Of a DNA stretch of 9,171 nt, positions 1-6,733 are shown piece after piece. This DNA comes from Peptococcaceae bacterium (GTDB lineage: Bacteria; Bacillota; DSM-12270; Thermacetogeniales; Thermacetogeniaceae). The DNA lies in assembly GCA_003132605.1 (NCBI GenBank), contig PKYJ01000107.1, forward strand, positions 1 through 9,171, given 5' to 3'. Under the pieces are notes generated by a model. That model saw nothing but the letters and a program-made list of their open reading frames with translations, was not told where the DNA came from and ran no database searches. The translations under genes were made by a program, and so were the position numbers. Positions within the stretch are counted from its first letter, which is position 1. Each line of letters starts with the position of its first letter.

Positions 1-1
1 A

Positions 2-760
2 GCGGTGCCCGTGGTCACTACCGCCACGGACGTGCAAGGCAAGCCTGCCATTGACATGCTGGCCAAGCAGTGGGGATTCCGGCCCCTTCCCGGCGCCCGG
101 GTCAAGGTAGTCAACAGCGCCCTGCTGGCAGGCGAGCGGGTGGAGATCTTCAGCGAGTGGCACCTGTCCGGAGACAGACCCTTGAACCAGGATGACATCA
201 TGTCCGGCTTGGAGTCAATCCCCTGCCGCAGCCTGCAGGAGTTGGAGCAGGACGGCCCGGATTGGGGGAAGCTGGCGCCGGTGCTGGTCACCAGCCGCCT
301 GCTGGCACTGCCGCCCCGGGGGATCTTCCTGCGGCCACTGAGCCTGGTGGCGGGTATTGGCTGCCGGCGGGGGGTCGAGGCGGCGGAGATCGAGGCCGCC
401 CTGGATGAGGCGCTGCGGATTGCCGGGCGCAGCCGGGACAGCCTGGGCATGCTGGCTACCCACCAGATCAAAGAGGACGAGGCCGGCCTCCTGGAAATTG
501 CCGGGCGGATGGGGCTCGCACTGAAATTCTTCCCCAGCAAGCACCTGGAGCAGGTCTACGAGGCCCATTCCGGCCTGGAGCACTCGATGTTTGTACAACA
601 GCAGTTGGGAGTTGGTAACGTATGCGAGACAGCAGCGCTGGCGGCGGCCCCGGACGGCGCCCTGGTGCTTCGGAAGACCAAGTTCAAGCGGGTCACGGTG
701 GCCCTGGCCGAGGCCGGCTTACTGTGGTCGGCATCGGGCCGGGTGATCAGGCGCATCTGA
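2..760 (+). CDS. cbiG: Cobalt-precorrin-5A hydrolase CbiG, C-terminal part (5' end outside window)
   Basis: CbiG opens the delta-lactone of cobalt-precorrin-5A and releases the C20/C2 unit as acetaldehyde, in the cytoplasm, during anaerobic corrin synthesis. The frame is open to the left edge. The first codons read AVPVVTTATDVQGKPAIDML, the motif that closes the N-terminal CbiG domain, so about 110 residues of a usual ~350 are missing. The GTG at 5 lies inside this motif and is not the start. The conserved C-terminal domain begins near window residue 114 with LVAGIGCRRGV and continues through a THQIKEDEAGLLEIA-like segment to KFKRVTVALAEA, where CbiG proteins normally end. Here the frame runs 14 residues further (LLWSASGRVIRRI) and overlaps cbiH. 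The tail looks like a by-product of reading through the start of cbiH, so a frameshift or a missing base at the junction is possible. Family assignment is firm; the true C-terminus is not. Confidence 0.92.
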   Translation, partial: AVPVVTTATDVQGKPAIDMLAKQWGFRPLPGARVKVVNSALLAGERVEIFSEWHLSGDRPLNQDDIMSGLESIPCRSLQELEQDGPDWGKLAPVLVTSRLLALPPRGIFLRPLSLVAGIGCRRGVEAAEIEAALDEALRIAGRSRDSLGMLATHQIKEDEAGLLEIAGRMGLALKFFPSKHLEQVYEAHSGLEHSMFVQQQLGVGNVCETAALAAAPDGALVLRKTKFKRVTVALAEAGLLWSASGRVIRRI

Positions 761-1458
761 GCCATGGCGCCACTGAGGAGTTGGCATCTGCCGGGGTGAT
801 CGTCGGCTACCGCACCTACCTGCAGCTTTTAAAGGAGATTCTCCCGACCGGGGGACAGCTCATCGAAGGCAGTGGTATGCGCCAGGAAGTGGAGCGCGCC
901 CGCCTGGCGGTGGCTCACGCCCTGGCCGGGCGCCGGGTGGCGGTGGTCAGCAGCGGGGATGCCGGGGTCTACGGGATGGCCGGCCTGGTGCTGGAGGTGC
1001 TGCTGGGCACCGGCAGGCAGTCGGAGGTGGACTTCCGGGTGGTGCCGGGGATCACCGCAGCTTCGGCTGCGGCCGCCTTGCTGGGAGCGCCGCTGATGCA
1101 CGACTTCGCGGTGATCAGCCTGAGCGATCTGTTGACCCCCTGGGAGGTCATCAAACGGCGGATCGAGGCCGCCGCCTGGGGCGACTTCGTGGTGGTCTTC
1201 TACAATCCCAAGAGCAGGCGACGGGTCACCCAGATCGAGGAGGCCAGGGAGGTCCTGCTCAGGCACCGGAAACCGGATACCCCAGTGGGGGTGGTCACCG
1301 GCGCCGGGCGCAGCGGCCAGCAGGTCGTCCTCTCGGACCTGGAGCGGTTCCTGGAAGCGGAGATCGATATGCAATCGGTGGTCCTGGTGGGGAACAGCCA
1401 GAGCTACATCAGGGACGGCTTCATGGTAACCCCCCGGGGCTACCGGATTGAGGGGTGA
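724..1458 (+). CDS. cbiH: Cobalt-precorrin-3B C17-methyltransferase CbiH
   Basis: SAM-dependent ring-contracting methyltransferase that methylates C17 of cobalt-precorrin-3B and excludes C20, giving cobalt-precorrin-4. Family hallmarks are present: VGIGPGD at the N-terminus, VSSGDAGVYGMA near residues 75-86, VPGITAASAAAALLGAPLMH near 107-126 followed by ISLSDLLTPW, FYNPKS near 159-164, and a QSVVLVGNS strand near the end. With the GTG at 724 the protein has 244 residues, the usual CbiH length. The start is uncertain. GTG 724 has only a weak GAGG at 710-713 and gives MVGIGPG, two or three residues shorter at the first beta strand than typical homologues. The only other in-frame start, ATG 622, would add a 34-residue Gly/Arg-rich stretch that is just the cbiG frame misread. 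The gene overlaps cbiG by 37 bp in the -1 frame. A cbiG-cbiH fusion is the alternative reading. Confidence 0.92.
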   Translation: MVGIGPGDQAHLSHGATEELASAGVIVGYRTYLQLLKEILPTGGQLIEGSGMRQEVERARLAVAHALAGRRVAVVSSGDAGVYGMAGLVLEVLLGTGRQSEVDFRVVPGITAASAAAALLGAPLMHDFAVISLSDLLTPWEVIKRRIEAAAWGDFVVVFYNPKSRRRVTQIEEAREVLLRHRKPDTPVGVVTGAGRSGQQVVLSDLERFLEAEIDMQSVVLVGNSQSYIRDGFMVTPRGYRIEG

Positions 1459-1465
1459 GAGGCAA

Positions 1466-1597
1466 GAGGTCGGAGGTCGGCTTCTTTGTCGGGTGAGCGA
1501 AGCGAACATAAGTGGCGCCGGGTGCCCTCTGGGCGTGGCGAAAAAGATTTAAAAGCAGCATAGAAGCATGCAAGCTTTGAATCCGACTTCCGATTTC
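1466..1597 (+). repeat. Long-range imperfect inverted repeat with heptamer arms in the cbiH-cbiJ gap
   Basis: The arms at 1466-1484 and 1579-1597 are complementary at 15 of 19 positions as DNA. As RNA they pair at 18 of 19, because three of the four mismatches are G-U wobbles. The left arm contains a tandem heptamer (GAGGTCG twice) and the right arm two degenerate inverse copies. The enclosed ~94 nt contain a smaller hairpin at 1516-1540. The 163-bp gap is the largest within the operon. Terminal inverted repeats around a short non-coding core suggest a small extragenic repeat or MITE-like unit, or a structured intercistronic RNA. I cannot tell these apart from one copy. Confidence 0.6.
1516..1540 (+). 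other. GC-rich hairpin inside the cbiH-cbiJ gap, possible weak terminator/attenuator
   Basis: CGCC (1516-1519) pairs with GGCG (1537-1540) and GCCC (1524-1527) with GGGC (1531-1534) around a TCT loop, with an asymmetric internal loop of GGGT against GT. A short A-rich run follows (AAAAAG from 1541) rather than T residues, so this is not a canonical Rho-independent terminator on the plus strand. It could stabilise RNA between cbiH and cbiJ or belong to the repeat unit around it. The 18-mer at 1518-1535 recurs inverted in cbiJ with one mismatch. Confidence 0.4.
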
Positions 1598-1621
1598 CAA
1601 AATGGTTGGGAGTGATCAACG

Positions 1622-2464
1622 ATGATCCTGGTTCTGGCGGGGACCCGGGACGGCAGGGACCTGGCGGCGGCCTTGGCGGCAGCCAGCTGGGAGGTGCTGG
1701 CCAGTGCCGCCACGCCTTACGGCGCCGGATTACTGCGTAGTGCAGCCCCGGGCCTGGCGGTCCGGGAGGGCCGGCTGGACCGGGTGGCCATGGAAAGGTT
1801 GCTGCGATCCGGGCCGGTACAAGGCATTCTGGACGCCACCCATCCCTTCGCAGTGGAGGTGTCCCGCCTGGCCCGGGAGGCGGCCCTGAACTGCAGTGTT
1901 CCCTACCTGCGCTGGGAGCGGCCGTCCACGGCCCTGCCTGACAGCCCGCTGGTGCGCGTGGTATCCGGCTGGCCGGAGGCGGCGGAACAACTGGCGGGCC
2001 TGGGTGCCAGGCAGGTCTTTCTGGCGGTGGGAGTGAAGCCGCTGAACGCGATCATCAATCACCCCGCACTGGCCGGTTGCCGGTTCACGGTGCGGGTGCT
2101 GCCCGTATCCGAATCTCTGGAGGCCTGTCGCCGTCTCGGCCTGAGTCCGGGGCAGATCGTTGCCTGCCAGGGGCCGGGTACGGTAAAGCTTAACGAGGCC
2201 CTGCTGGAGGCCTGCGGCGCTGAAGCCTTCGTGGTCAAGGAGAGCGGCCGCGAGGGGGGCACGGCGGATAAGGTACAGGCCGCCCTGAACCTGAACATAC
2301 CAGTGGTGGTGGTGGGGCGCCCGCGCCCAGAGGGCGCCCGGGACGGCGAGGAGCGGGAGCGGCTCTCTGAGGGGGCGCCGGTTATGACAGCCCGGTGCCG
2401 GGAGGATGTCCTGAGCTGGGCGGCCGGTCTGCCTGATACGCAGAAGTTGGATGAAAAAAGGTAA
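1622..2464 (+). CDS. cbiJ: Cobalt-precorrin-6A reductase CbiJ
   Basis: CbiJ/CobK-family reductase that reduces the C18-C19 double bond of cobalt-precorrin-6A to precorrin-6B with NAD(P)H, in the cytoplasm. Visible family features are the N-terminal nucleotide-binding strand ILVLAGTRDGRDLA (residues 2-15), GILDATHPFAVEVSRLAREA (68-87), the hinge segment FLAVGVKPLN (133-142), RVLPVSES (158-165), QGPGTVKLNEALL (183-195) and VVKESGREGGTADKVQAALN (204-223). A GGGAG at 1608-1612 lies nine bases before the ATG. At 280 residues it is about 30 longer than is typical. The excess is a charged stretch at residues 235-252 (PEGARDGEERERLSEGAP) and a short polar tail. The DNA for the stretch carries a GC palindrome also found upstream of the gene. 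It is separated from cbiH by 163 bp and from cbiXC by 14 bp. Family assignment is secure. Confidence 0.93.
   Translation: MILVLAGTRDGRDLAAALAAASWEVLASAATPYGAGLLRSAAPGLAVREGRLDRVAMERLLRSGPVQGILDATHPFAVEVSRLAREAALNCSVPYLRWERPSTALPDSPLVRVVSGWPEAAEQLAGLGARQVFLAVGVKPLNAIINHPALAGCRFTVRVLPVSESLEACRRLGLSPGQIVACQGPGTVKLNEALLEACGAEAFVVKESGREGGTADKVQAALNLNIPVVVVGRPRPEGARDGEERERLSEGAPVMTARCREDVLSWAAGLPDTQKLDEKR
2324..2341. repeat. 18-bp GC-rich element repeated in inverse orientation at 1518-1535
   Basis: Reverse-complemented, this stretch matches 1518-1535 at 17 of 18 positions; the only difference is C against T at one base. Both copies are centred on a CCCAGAGGG/CCCTCTGGG palindrome. This copy lies inside cbiJ and encodes part of the charged insertion near residues 235-240. 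It may be a dispersed short palindromic repeat that has entered the reading frame. Chance similarity of two GC palindromes in GC-rich DNA is the alternative. Confidence 0.4.
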
Positions 2465-2478
2465 GGGGGACTCCGGTC

Positions 2479-3528
2479 ATGAAGATAGGAATTCTGCTGC
2501 TGGGTCACGGGAGCAGGCGCAGCACGGCCAACTTCGGGCTGGTGGCGCTGGCCGAACTGGTTCAAGCCGGCCTGGGGATGCGGGTAGTGCCGGCATACTT
2601 CCAGTTCGAGCGGCCAAACCTGGCGGATATGGTGGAGCAACTGGTCAATGAAGGAGTGACGGAGATTGTCGTCGTTCCGGCCCTGCTCTTTCCAGGTGTC
2701 CATTTGAAGGAGGATATCCCCGCCGCCCTGGGGGAACTCGAGGCCCGGTACGGTGAGCGGGTGCGCCTGATCCTGACTGAGGGCTTCGGCCCTGACCCCC
2801 GCCTGGCGGAGATCGTCATTGAGCGGGTTCACGCCGCGGTTGCCGGAATGACGGCAGACGGGGTCCTGCCCCCGGCGCCGGTGGAGCAGGACGGGCTCAC
2901 AGACCCGGAGCAGATCACCAGCCGCAGCCGGAGCCTGATCGAGTCGTCCCTGGGCCTGCGCTACCTGGAGCAGTTCCCGCCCCGGGAGGGGGAGATCGTG
3001 CGGCGGGTGGTGCACGCCATGGGCAACCCGGATGCCGCCCACCTGCTGCGCTTTCATCCCGCGGCCGTGGAGGCCGGGCTGGCTGCGATCAGGGCGGGAG
3101 CGACGCTGTTTACCGACGTACGGATGGTGAAGATGGGGATCAACAGGGCCGTCCTACGAGGATTGGGCGGCCACGTGGTCTGTATGACCCATCACCCGCG
3201 CACCACCGCCCTCGCCAGGGAGCAGGGCCTGACCCGGTCGATGATGGGGGTGCGGGCGTTTCGCCAGCTTTTAACCGGCAATGTGGCGGTGATCGGCAAT
3301 GCCCCCACCGCTCTGGCCGAGGTACTCCGGCAGAGCGAGGCCGGTTTCCGGCCGGCCATGATCGTCGGGACACCGGTGGGTTTTGTGGGCGCTGCCGAAG
3401 TCAAGGCCCGGCTGGCCGGCCAGGAGGTGCCCTACATCACCATGATCGGACACCAGGGGGGCAGCACCGTGGCGGTCTCTGTCGTCAATGCCCTGCTGGC
3501 CCTGGCCGAAGGCCGCCCCGGACTGTAA
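2479..3528 (+). CDS. cbiXC: Fusion of sirohydrochlorin cobaltochelatase CbiX and cobalt-precorrin-8 methylmutase CbiC
   Basis: Bifunctional 349-residue protein joining an early and a late corrin step. Residues 1-120 are a short-form CbiX: LLLGHGSR puts the metal-binding His at position 10, the second is His75 in FPGVHLKEDIP, and GFGPDPRLAEIV closes the domain. This part inserts Co2+ into sirohydrochlorin. A linker of about 20 residues rich in Pro, Ala and Gly follows. Residues ~143-349 are a full-length CbiC (about 207 residues): RVVHAMGN with catalytic His179, DVRMVKMGI (213-221), GNAPTALAEV (273-282), GTPVGFVGAAEVK (297-309) and IGHQGGSTVAVSVVNALL (323-340). This part moves the C11 methyl to C12 to give cobyrinate. 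AAGGGGGA at 2463-2470 is a strong Shine-Dalgarno eight bases before the ATG. There is no stop or frame break at the domain joint, so the fusion is genuine. Confidence 0.94.
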   Translation: MKIGILLLGHGSRRSTANFGLVALAELVQAGLGMRVVPAYFQFERPNLADMVEQLVNEGVTEIVVVPALLFPGVHLKEDIPAALGELEARYGERVRLILTEGFGPDPRLAEIVIERVHAAVAGMTADGVLPPAPVEQDGLTDPEQITSRSRSLIESSLGLRYLEQFPPREGEIVRRVVHAMGNPDAAHLLRFHPAAVEAGLAAIRAGATLFTDVRMVKMGINRAVLRGLGGHVVCMTHHPRTTALAREQGLTRSMMGVRAFRQLLTGNVAVIGNAPTALAEVLRQSEAGFRPAMIVGTPVGFVGAAEVKARLAGQEVPYITMIGHQGGSTVAVSVVNALLALAEGRPGL

Positions 3529-3534
3529 CAGAAT

Positions 3535-3563
3535 TCGGAGGCTGGAGGGCATCCTGCCTCCGA
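3535..3563 (+). other. Perfect 8-bp stem hairpin between cbiXC and cbiP
   Basis: TCGGAGGC (3535-3542) pairs perfectly with GCCTCCGA (3556-3563) across a 13-nt loop. It lies just after the cbiXC stop and seven bases before the cbiP Shine-Dalgarno. No T run follows, so it is not a standard terminator. It could tune RNA stability or cbiP translation, or be an extragenic palindrome. The function is inference. Confidence 0.5.
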
Positions 3564-3570
3564 CCTCAGA

Positions 3571-3576
3571 GAGGTG
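3571..3576 (+). promoter_or_regulatory. Shine-Dalgarno GAGGTG that sets the cbiP start at 3584
   Basis: GAGGTG ends one base before an ATG at 3578, too close for initiation, and seven bases before the ATG at 3584, which is ideal. CbiP therefore most likely begins MARAIMVQGT rather than MVMARAIM. Confidence 0.7.
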
Positions 3577-3583
3577 AATGGTC

Positions 3584-5125
3584 ATGGCTAGAGCGATCAT
3601 GGTACAGGGGACCGGCTCCAACGTGGGCAAGAGCATCATCGTCACCGCCCTCTGCCGGATCTTCCGGCAGGACGGCTACCGGGTGGTGCCCTTCAAGTCC
3701 CAGAACATGGCCCTCAACTCCTTCGTCACCGCCGGCGGCGGGGAGATGGGACGCGCCCAGGTGCTCCAGGCCCAGGCCTGCGGCCTGGCGCCACAGGTGG
3801 AGATGAACCCGGTGCTGTTGAAGCCGACCGGGAATGCCGCCTCCCAGGTGATCGTGCTGGGCAAGCCGGTGGGGAACATGTCTGCCCGGGACTACCACCT
3901 GGGTAAAAATATGGAGTTGCTGCGGGTCATCGAGGAGACCCTGGCGAAACTGCACCGGGAATACGAGATCATCGTCATCGAGGGGGCCGGCAGCCCCGCC
4001 GAGGTCAACTTGAAGGACCGGGATATCGCCAACATGCGCATCGCCCGGATGGCCGAGGCGCCGGTGCTGCTGGCGGCGGACATCGACCGGGGCGGCGCCC
4101 TGGCCTCGGTGGTGGGCACCCTGGCCCTGCTGGAGCCGGATGAGGAGCAACTCGTCCGGGGGATTGTCATCAACAAGTTCCGGGGGGATATCTCACTGCT
4201 GGAGCCGGCTCTGAGCTTTCTGGAACAGAGGACCGGGAAGCCGGTGCTGGGGGTGCTGCCCTACCTGAGCCTCAAACTCCCGGCGGAGGACTCGGTCTGC
4301 CTGGAGGATACTGCCCGGACGGGGCCGGCGGAGATCGAGATCGCTGTCATCTACCTGCCCCGCATCTCCAATTTTACCGACTTCGACCCCCTGGCCCTGG
4401 AGCCTGGCGTCCGCGTCCGCTACGTCAAGGAAGGGGACCGGTTGGGGGAACCGGACCTGATCATCATCCCCGGTACGAAAAACACCACCGAAGACCTGCT
4501 CTACCTCTACGAGACCGGCCATGCCGCCGCCATCAGGCAGGCGGCTGCCCGGGGGGTGCCGGTCTGCGGGCTGTGCGGCGGCTACCAGATGCTTGGCCGG
4601 GAGTTGCACGACCCGGAGCATACCGAGTCGATCCGGGACGAATTGCCCGGGTTGGGGCTGCTGGACGTGGTGACCACCTTCTCTGCCGATAAGGTGCTCG
4701 CCCAGGCGGAGGGCCGGGTCTGCGCCCGGGGGCCGCTGCTCGGGCAGTCTGCGGGGCAGGAGGTCACCGGGTACGAGATCCATATGGGGCGCACCGTGCT
4801 CGGCCCGGAGGCCGAACCCTTCCTGGCGGTGACCCGCCGGGGCGGCCAGCCGGTCTCCGGTGACGACGGGGCGGTGGCGTCCACGGGACTGGTCTGGGGT
4901 ACCTACTTCCACGGCATCTTCGACAATGACCGCTTCCGGGCCGGGCTGCTGGGCTGGCTGCGTCAGCGGCGGGGGTTGGATGAACTGTCCGGTCAGGGTC
5001 TGTCCAGCCAGGCGCTGCTGGACCAGGAGCTGGACCGGCTGGCGGCGGAGAGCCGCGCCCGCCTGGACATGAAGGCGATCTACGACCTGCTGGGGCTGCC
5101 CGGCCGGCGGGAGGTTCAGGGATGA
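3584..5125 (+). CDS. cbiP: Cobyric acid synthase CbiP (glutamine-hydrolysing)
   Basis: ATP- and glutamine-dependent amidase that converts adenosyl-cobyrinate a,c-diamide to cobyric acid by amidating carboxylates b, d, e and g. The 513-residue length is typical. The N-terminal synthetase half has the P-loop QGTGSNVGKS (8-17), PFKSQNMALNS (36-46), QVEMNPVLLKP (71-81), VIEGAGSPAEVNL (131-143) and DIDRGGALAS (166-175). The C-terminal class-I glutamine amidotransferase half has IIIPGTKNT (293-301), nucleophile Cys331 in CGLCGGYQMLG, GYEIHMGRT (396-404) and catalytic His443 in GTYFHGIFDND. All key residues are intact. The ATG at 3584 is chosen from Shine-Dalgarno spacing. The stop overlaps the cbiA start in ATGA, so the two amidases are probably translationally coupled. 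The protein is cytoplasmic. Confusion with CbiA is excluded by the CbiP-specific SQNMALNS and EMNPVLLKP motifs. Confidence 0.97.
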   Translation: MARAIMVQGTGSNVGKSIIVTALCRIFRQDGYRVVPFKSQNMALNSFVTAGGGEMGRAQVLQAQACGLAPQVEMNPVLLKPTGNAASQVIVLGKPVGNMSARDYHLGKNMELLRVIEETLAKLHREYEIIVIEGAGSPAEVNLKDRDIANMRIARMAEAPVLLAADIDRGGALASVVGTLALLEPDEEQLVRGIVINKFRGDISLLEPALSFLEQRTGKPVLGVLPYLSLKLPAEDSVCLEDTARTGPAEIEIAVIYLPRISNFTDFDPLALEPGVRVRYVKEGDRLGEPDLIIIPGTKNTTEDLLYLYETGHAAAIRQAAARGVPVCGLCGGYQMLGRELHDPEHTESIRDELPGLGLLDVVTTFSADKVLAQAEGRVCARGPLLGQSAGQEVTGYEIHMGRTVLGPEAEPFLAVTRRGGQPVSGDDGAVASTGLVWGTYFHGIFDNDRFRAGLLGWLRQRRGLDELSGQGLSSQALLDQELDRLAAESRARLDMKAIYDLLGLPGRREVQG

Positions 5126-6615
5126 GCAGTGATGTTGAAAAAAGCATTAGGATGACTCGGGTGCCGAGGATAATGATCGCCGCAGTCCGGAGCAGTTCCG
5201 GAAAGACCAGCATCGCCACCGGCTTGATGGGGGCGCTTGCCGGCCGGGGTTGCCGGGTGCAGGGCTTCAAGGTGGGGCCGGACTTCATCGATCCCAGTTT
5301 TCACACCGCGGTCACCGGGCGCTGGTCGCGCAACCTGGATACCTGGATGCTCTCCTGCGGCCAGGTGCGGTCATATTTTCACAGGGCCGCGGCTGATGCC
5401 GATATTGCGGTGATCGAGGGCGTGATGGGTCTGTTCGACGGCCTGAGCGGCCAGGGAGAGCAGGCGAGCAGCGCTCAGGTGGCCAAGCTCCTGGGCTGTC
5501 CGGTGGTGCTGGTGCTGGATGTGCGCAGCCAGGCCCGCAGCGCCGTGGTGGAGTTTTTGGGCTGCCGCAGCTTTGACCCGGACCTGCGCTTGGCTGGCGT
5601 GATCCTCAACCGCTACACCGGAGAGCGGCATTTGGAGATGCTGCAGGCGGGTTTCCGTGAGGCGGGGATACCGGTGCTGGGAGCAGTCCGGGACGAGAGC
5701 CTGCCCCGCCTGACGGAGAGACACCTGGGGTTGGTGCCGGTGCCGGAGCAGCGGGAGCCGGACCCGCTGCTGGAGAGGCTGGCGCAGGAGGTCGCCCGGC
5801 AGGTGGACCTGGAGGCGATCCTGGCGGTGGCCGAGGCGGCGCCAGCGGTCTCCCGGGTCTACCGCGGGCGCCAGCGCCTGCTGTCCATAAAAAAGGTCGC
5901 CAGACCTGCCGCCCGCGCCTCTGGAGCGTTGGCGCCGGCAGACGCGGGGAGCGAGCATCCGGTGAAGGTGGCCCTGGCCTGGGATGCCGCCTTCAACTTC
6001 TATTACCGTGACGGACTGGATCTGTTGTCTGGCCACGGCATCGAACTGGTGCCCTTCAGCCCGCTGCGGGACCGATCGCTTCCCGCCGGCATCACCGGAG
6101 TCCTGCTTCCCGGCGGGTTTCCGGAGCTGTTCGCCCAGGAGCTGGCCGGGAACGAGAGCATGAAAGACAGCCTGCGCCGGTCACACACTGCCGGGCTGCC
6201 GATCTACGCCGAGTGCGGGGGCTTCATGTACCTCTGCGAATCTCTCGCCGACCTGGAAGGCAATGATCACCCGATGGTTGGCCTGGTGCCGGGCCGCTGC
6301 CGCATGGCCGGGCGCCTGGTGGGCATGGGCTACGTCACCGCCGAGGCCCGGAGCCGGAGTATCCTCTGCCAGGCTGGAGAGACGCTGCGCGGCCACGAGT
6401 TCCACTACTCCTCTTTCGTCCCCTCCATAGATCCCTTCCCCTGGGCGTTCACCTTCCGCAAGGGGGATGGCCGCACCGGCAGCGACGGCTACGCCGACGG
6501 CAGCCTGCTGGCATCCTACTTCCACTTCCACTTCGCCGCCAACCCCCGGGCTGCCGCCCGTTTTGCCGCAGCCTGCCGGAATTGGATTTCCGGAAGCAAG
6601 ACTGTTATGCCTTAA
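5122..6615 (+). CDS. cbiA: Cobyrinate a,c-diamide synthase CbiA (glutamine-hydrolysing)
   Basis: Amidates the a and c acetate side chains of cobyrinate using ATP and glutamine, just before the CbiP step. The 497 residues are slightly long for the family. The N-terminal half has the P-loop RSSSGKTSI (23-31), GFKVGPDFIDPSFH (48-61), the signature VIEGVMGLFDG (97-107) and GVILNRYTGERH (159-170). After a ~35-residue Ala/Pro-rich linker the amidotransferase half starts near VKVALAWDAAFNFYY (281-295), continues with GVLLPGGFPELFAQEL (326-341), nucleophile Cys365 in IYAECGGFMYL, GHEFHYS (424-430) and ends with SYFHFHFAANP (465-475) carrying the His pair. The ATG is favoured by the ATGA overlap with cbiP and by GGAGG at 5110-5114 seven bases upstream; Met11 has no ribosome site. 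It is the last gene of the operon here and meets ytaF tail to tail. Confidence 0.96.
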   Translation: MSSDVEKSIRMTRVPRIMIAAVRSSSGKTSIATGLMGALAGRGCRVQGFKVGPDFIDPSFHTAVTGRWSRNLDTWMLSCGQVRSYFHRAAADADIAVIEGVMGLFDGLSGQGEQASSAQVAKLLGCPVVLVLDVRSQARSAVVEFLGCRSFDPDLRLAGVILNRYTGERHLEMLQAGFREAGIPVLGAVRDESLPRLTERHLGLVPVPEQREPDPLLERLAQEVARQVDLEAILAVAEAAPAVSRVYRGRQRLLSIKKVARPAARASGALAPADAGSEHPVKVALAWDAAFNFYYRDGLDLLSGHGIELVPFSPLRDRSLPAGITGVLLPGGFPELFAQELAGNESMKDSLRRSHTAGLPIYAECGGFMYLCESLADLEGNDHPMVGLVPGRCRMAGRLVGMGYVTAEARSRSILCQAGETLRGHEFHYSSFVPSIDPFPWAFTFRKGDGRTGSDGYADGSLLASYFHFHFAANPRAAARFAAACRNWISGSKTVMP

Positions 6616-6641
6616 AAAGACTGGTAACTGTTCAGGTACCA
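6614..6641 (-). terminator. Possible terminator between convergent cbiA and ytaF
   Basis: TGGTA (6622-6626) and TACCA (6637-6641) form a 5-bp stem extended inward by an A-G mismatch and a C-G pair. Read on the minus strand the hairpin is followed at once by GTCTTTTT, the complement of 6614-6620, which suits a weak Rho-independent terminator for ytaF. On the plus strand only a CTTTTG at about 6650-6655 follows, so it may also serve cbiA poorly. The stem is short, hence low confidence. The rest of the 118-bp gap shows no gene. Confidence 0.35.
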
Positions 6642-6733
6642 CTATAAAGCTTTTGTCGGCGCCATTAGGAGATGAAACTCTATCGTAGTTGGCTAGCTGA
6701 TTCCACCGGATGCCTGGCAAGGCTTGGGTAAAG

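Noticed and set aside
622..723. ATG at 622 as the start of cbiH
   Set aside because: It would add 34 residues rich in Gly and Arg with no CbiH homology, lying inside conserved cbiG coding sequence.
2059..3057. Long antisense open frame of 332 codons opposite cbiJ and cbiXC
   Set aside because: It lies wholly opposite two well-supported genes; its composition (many Arg, Pro, His, Gln) is that of an antisense shadow in GC-rich DNA, and it shows no recognisable domain.
4193..4912. Antisense open frame of 239 codons opposite cbiP
   Set aside because: Same shadow pattern, opposite a gene with every catalytic motif intact.
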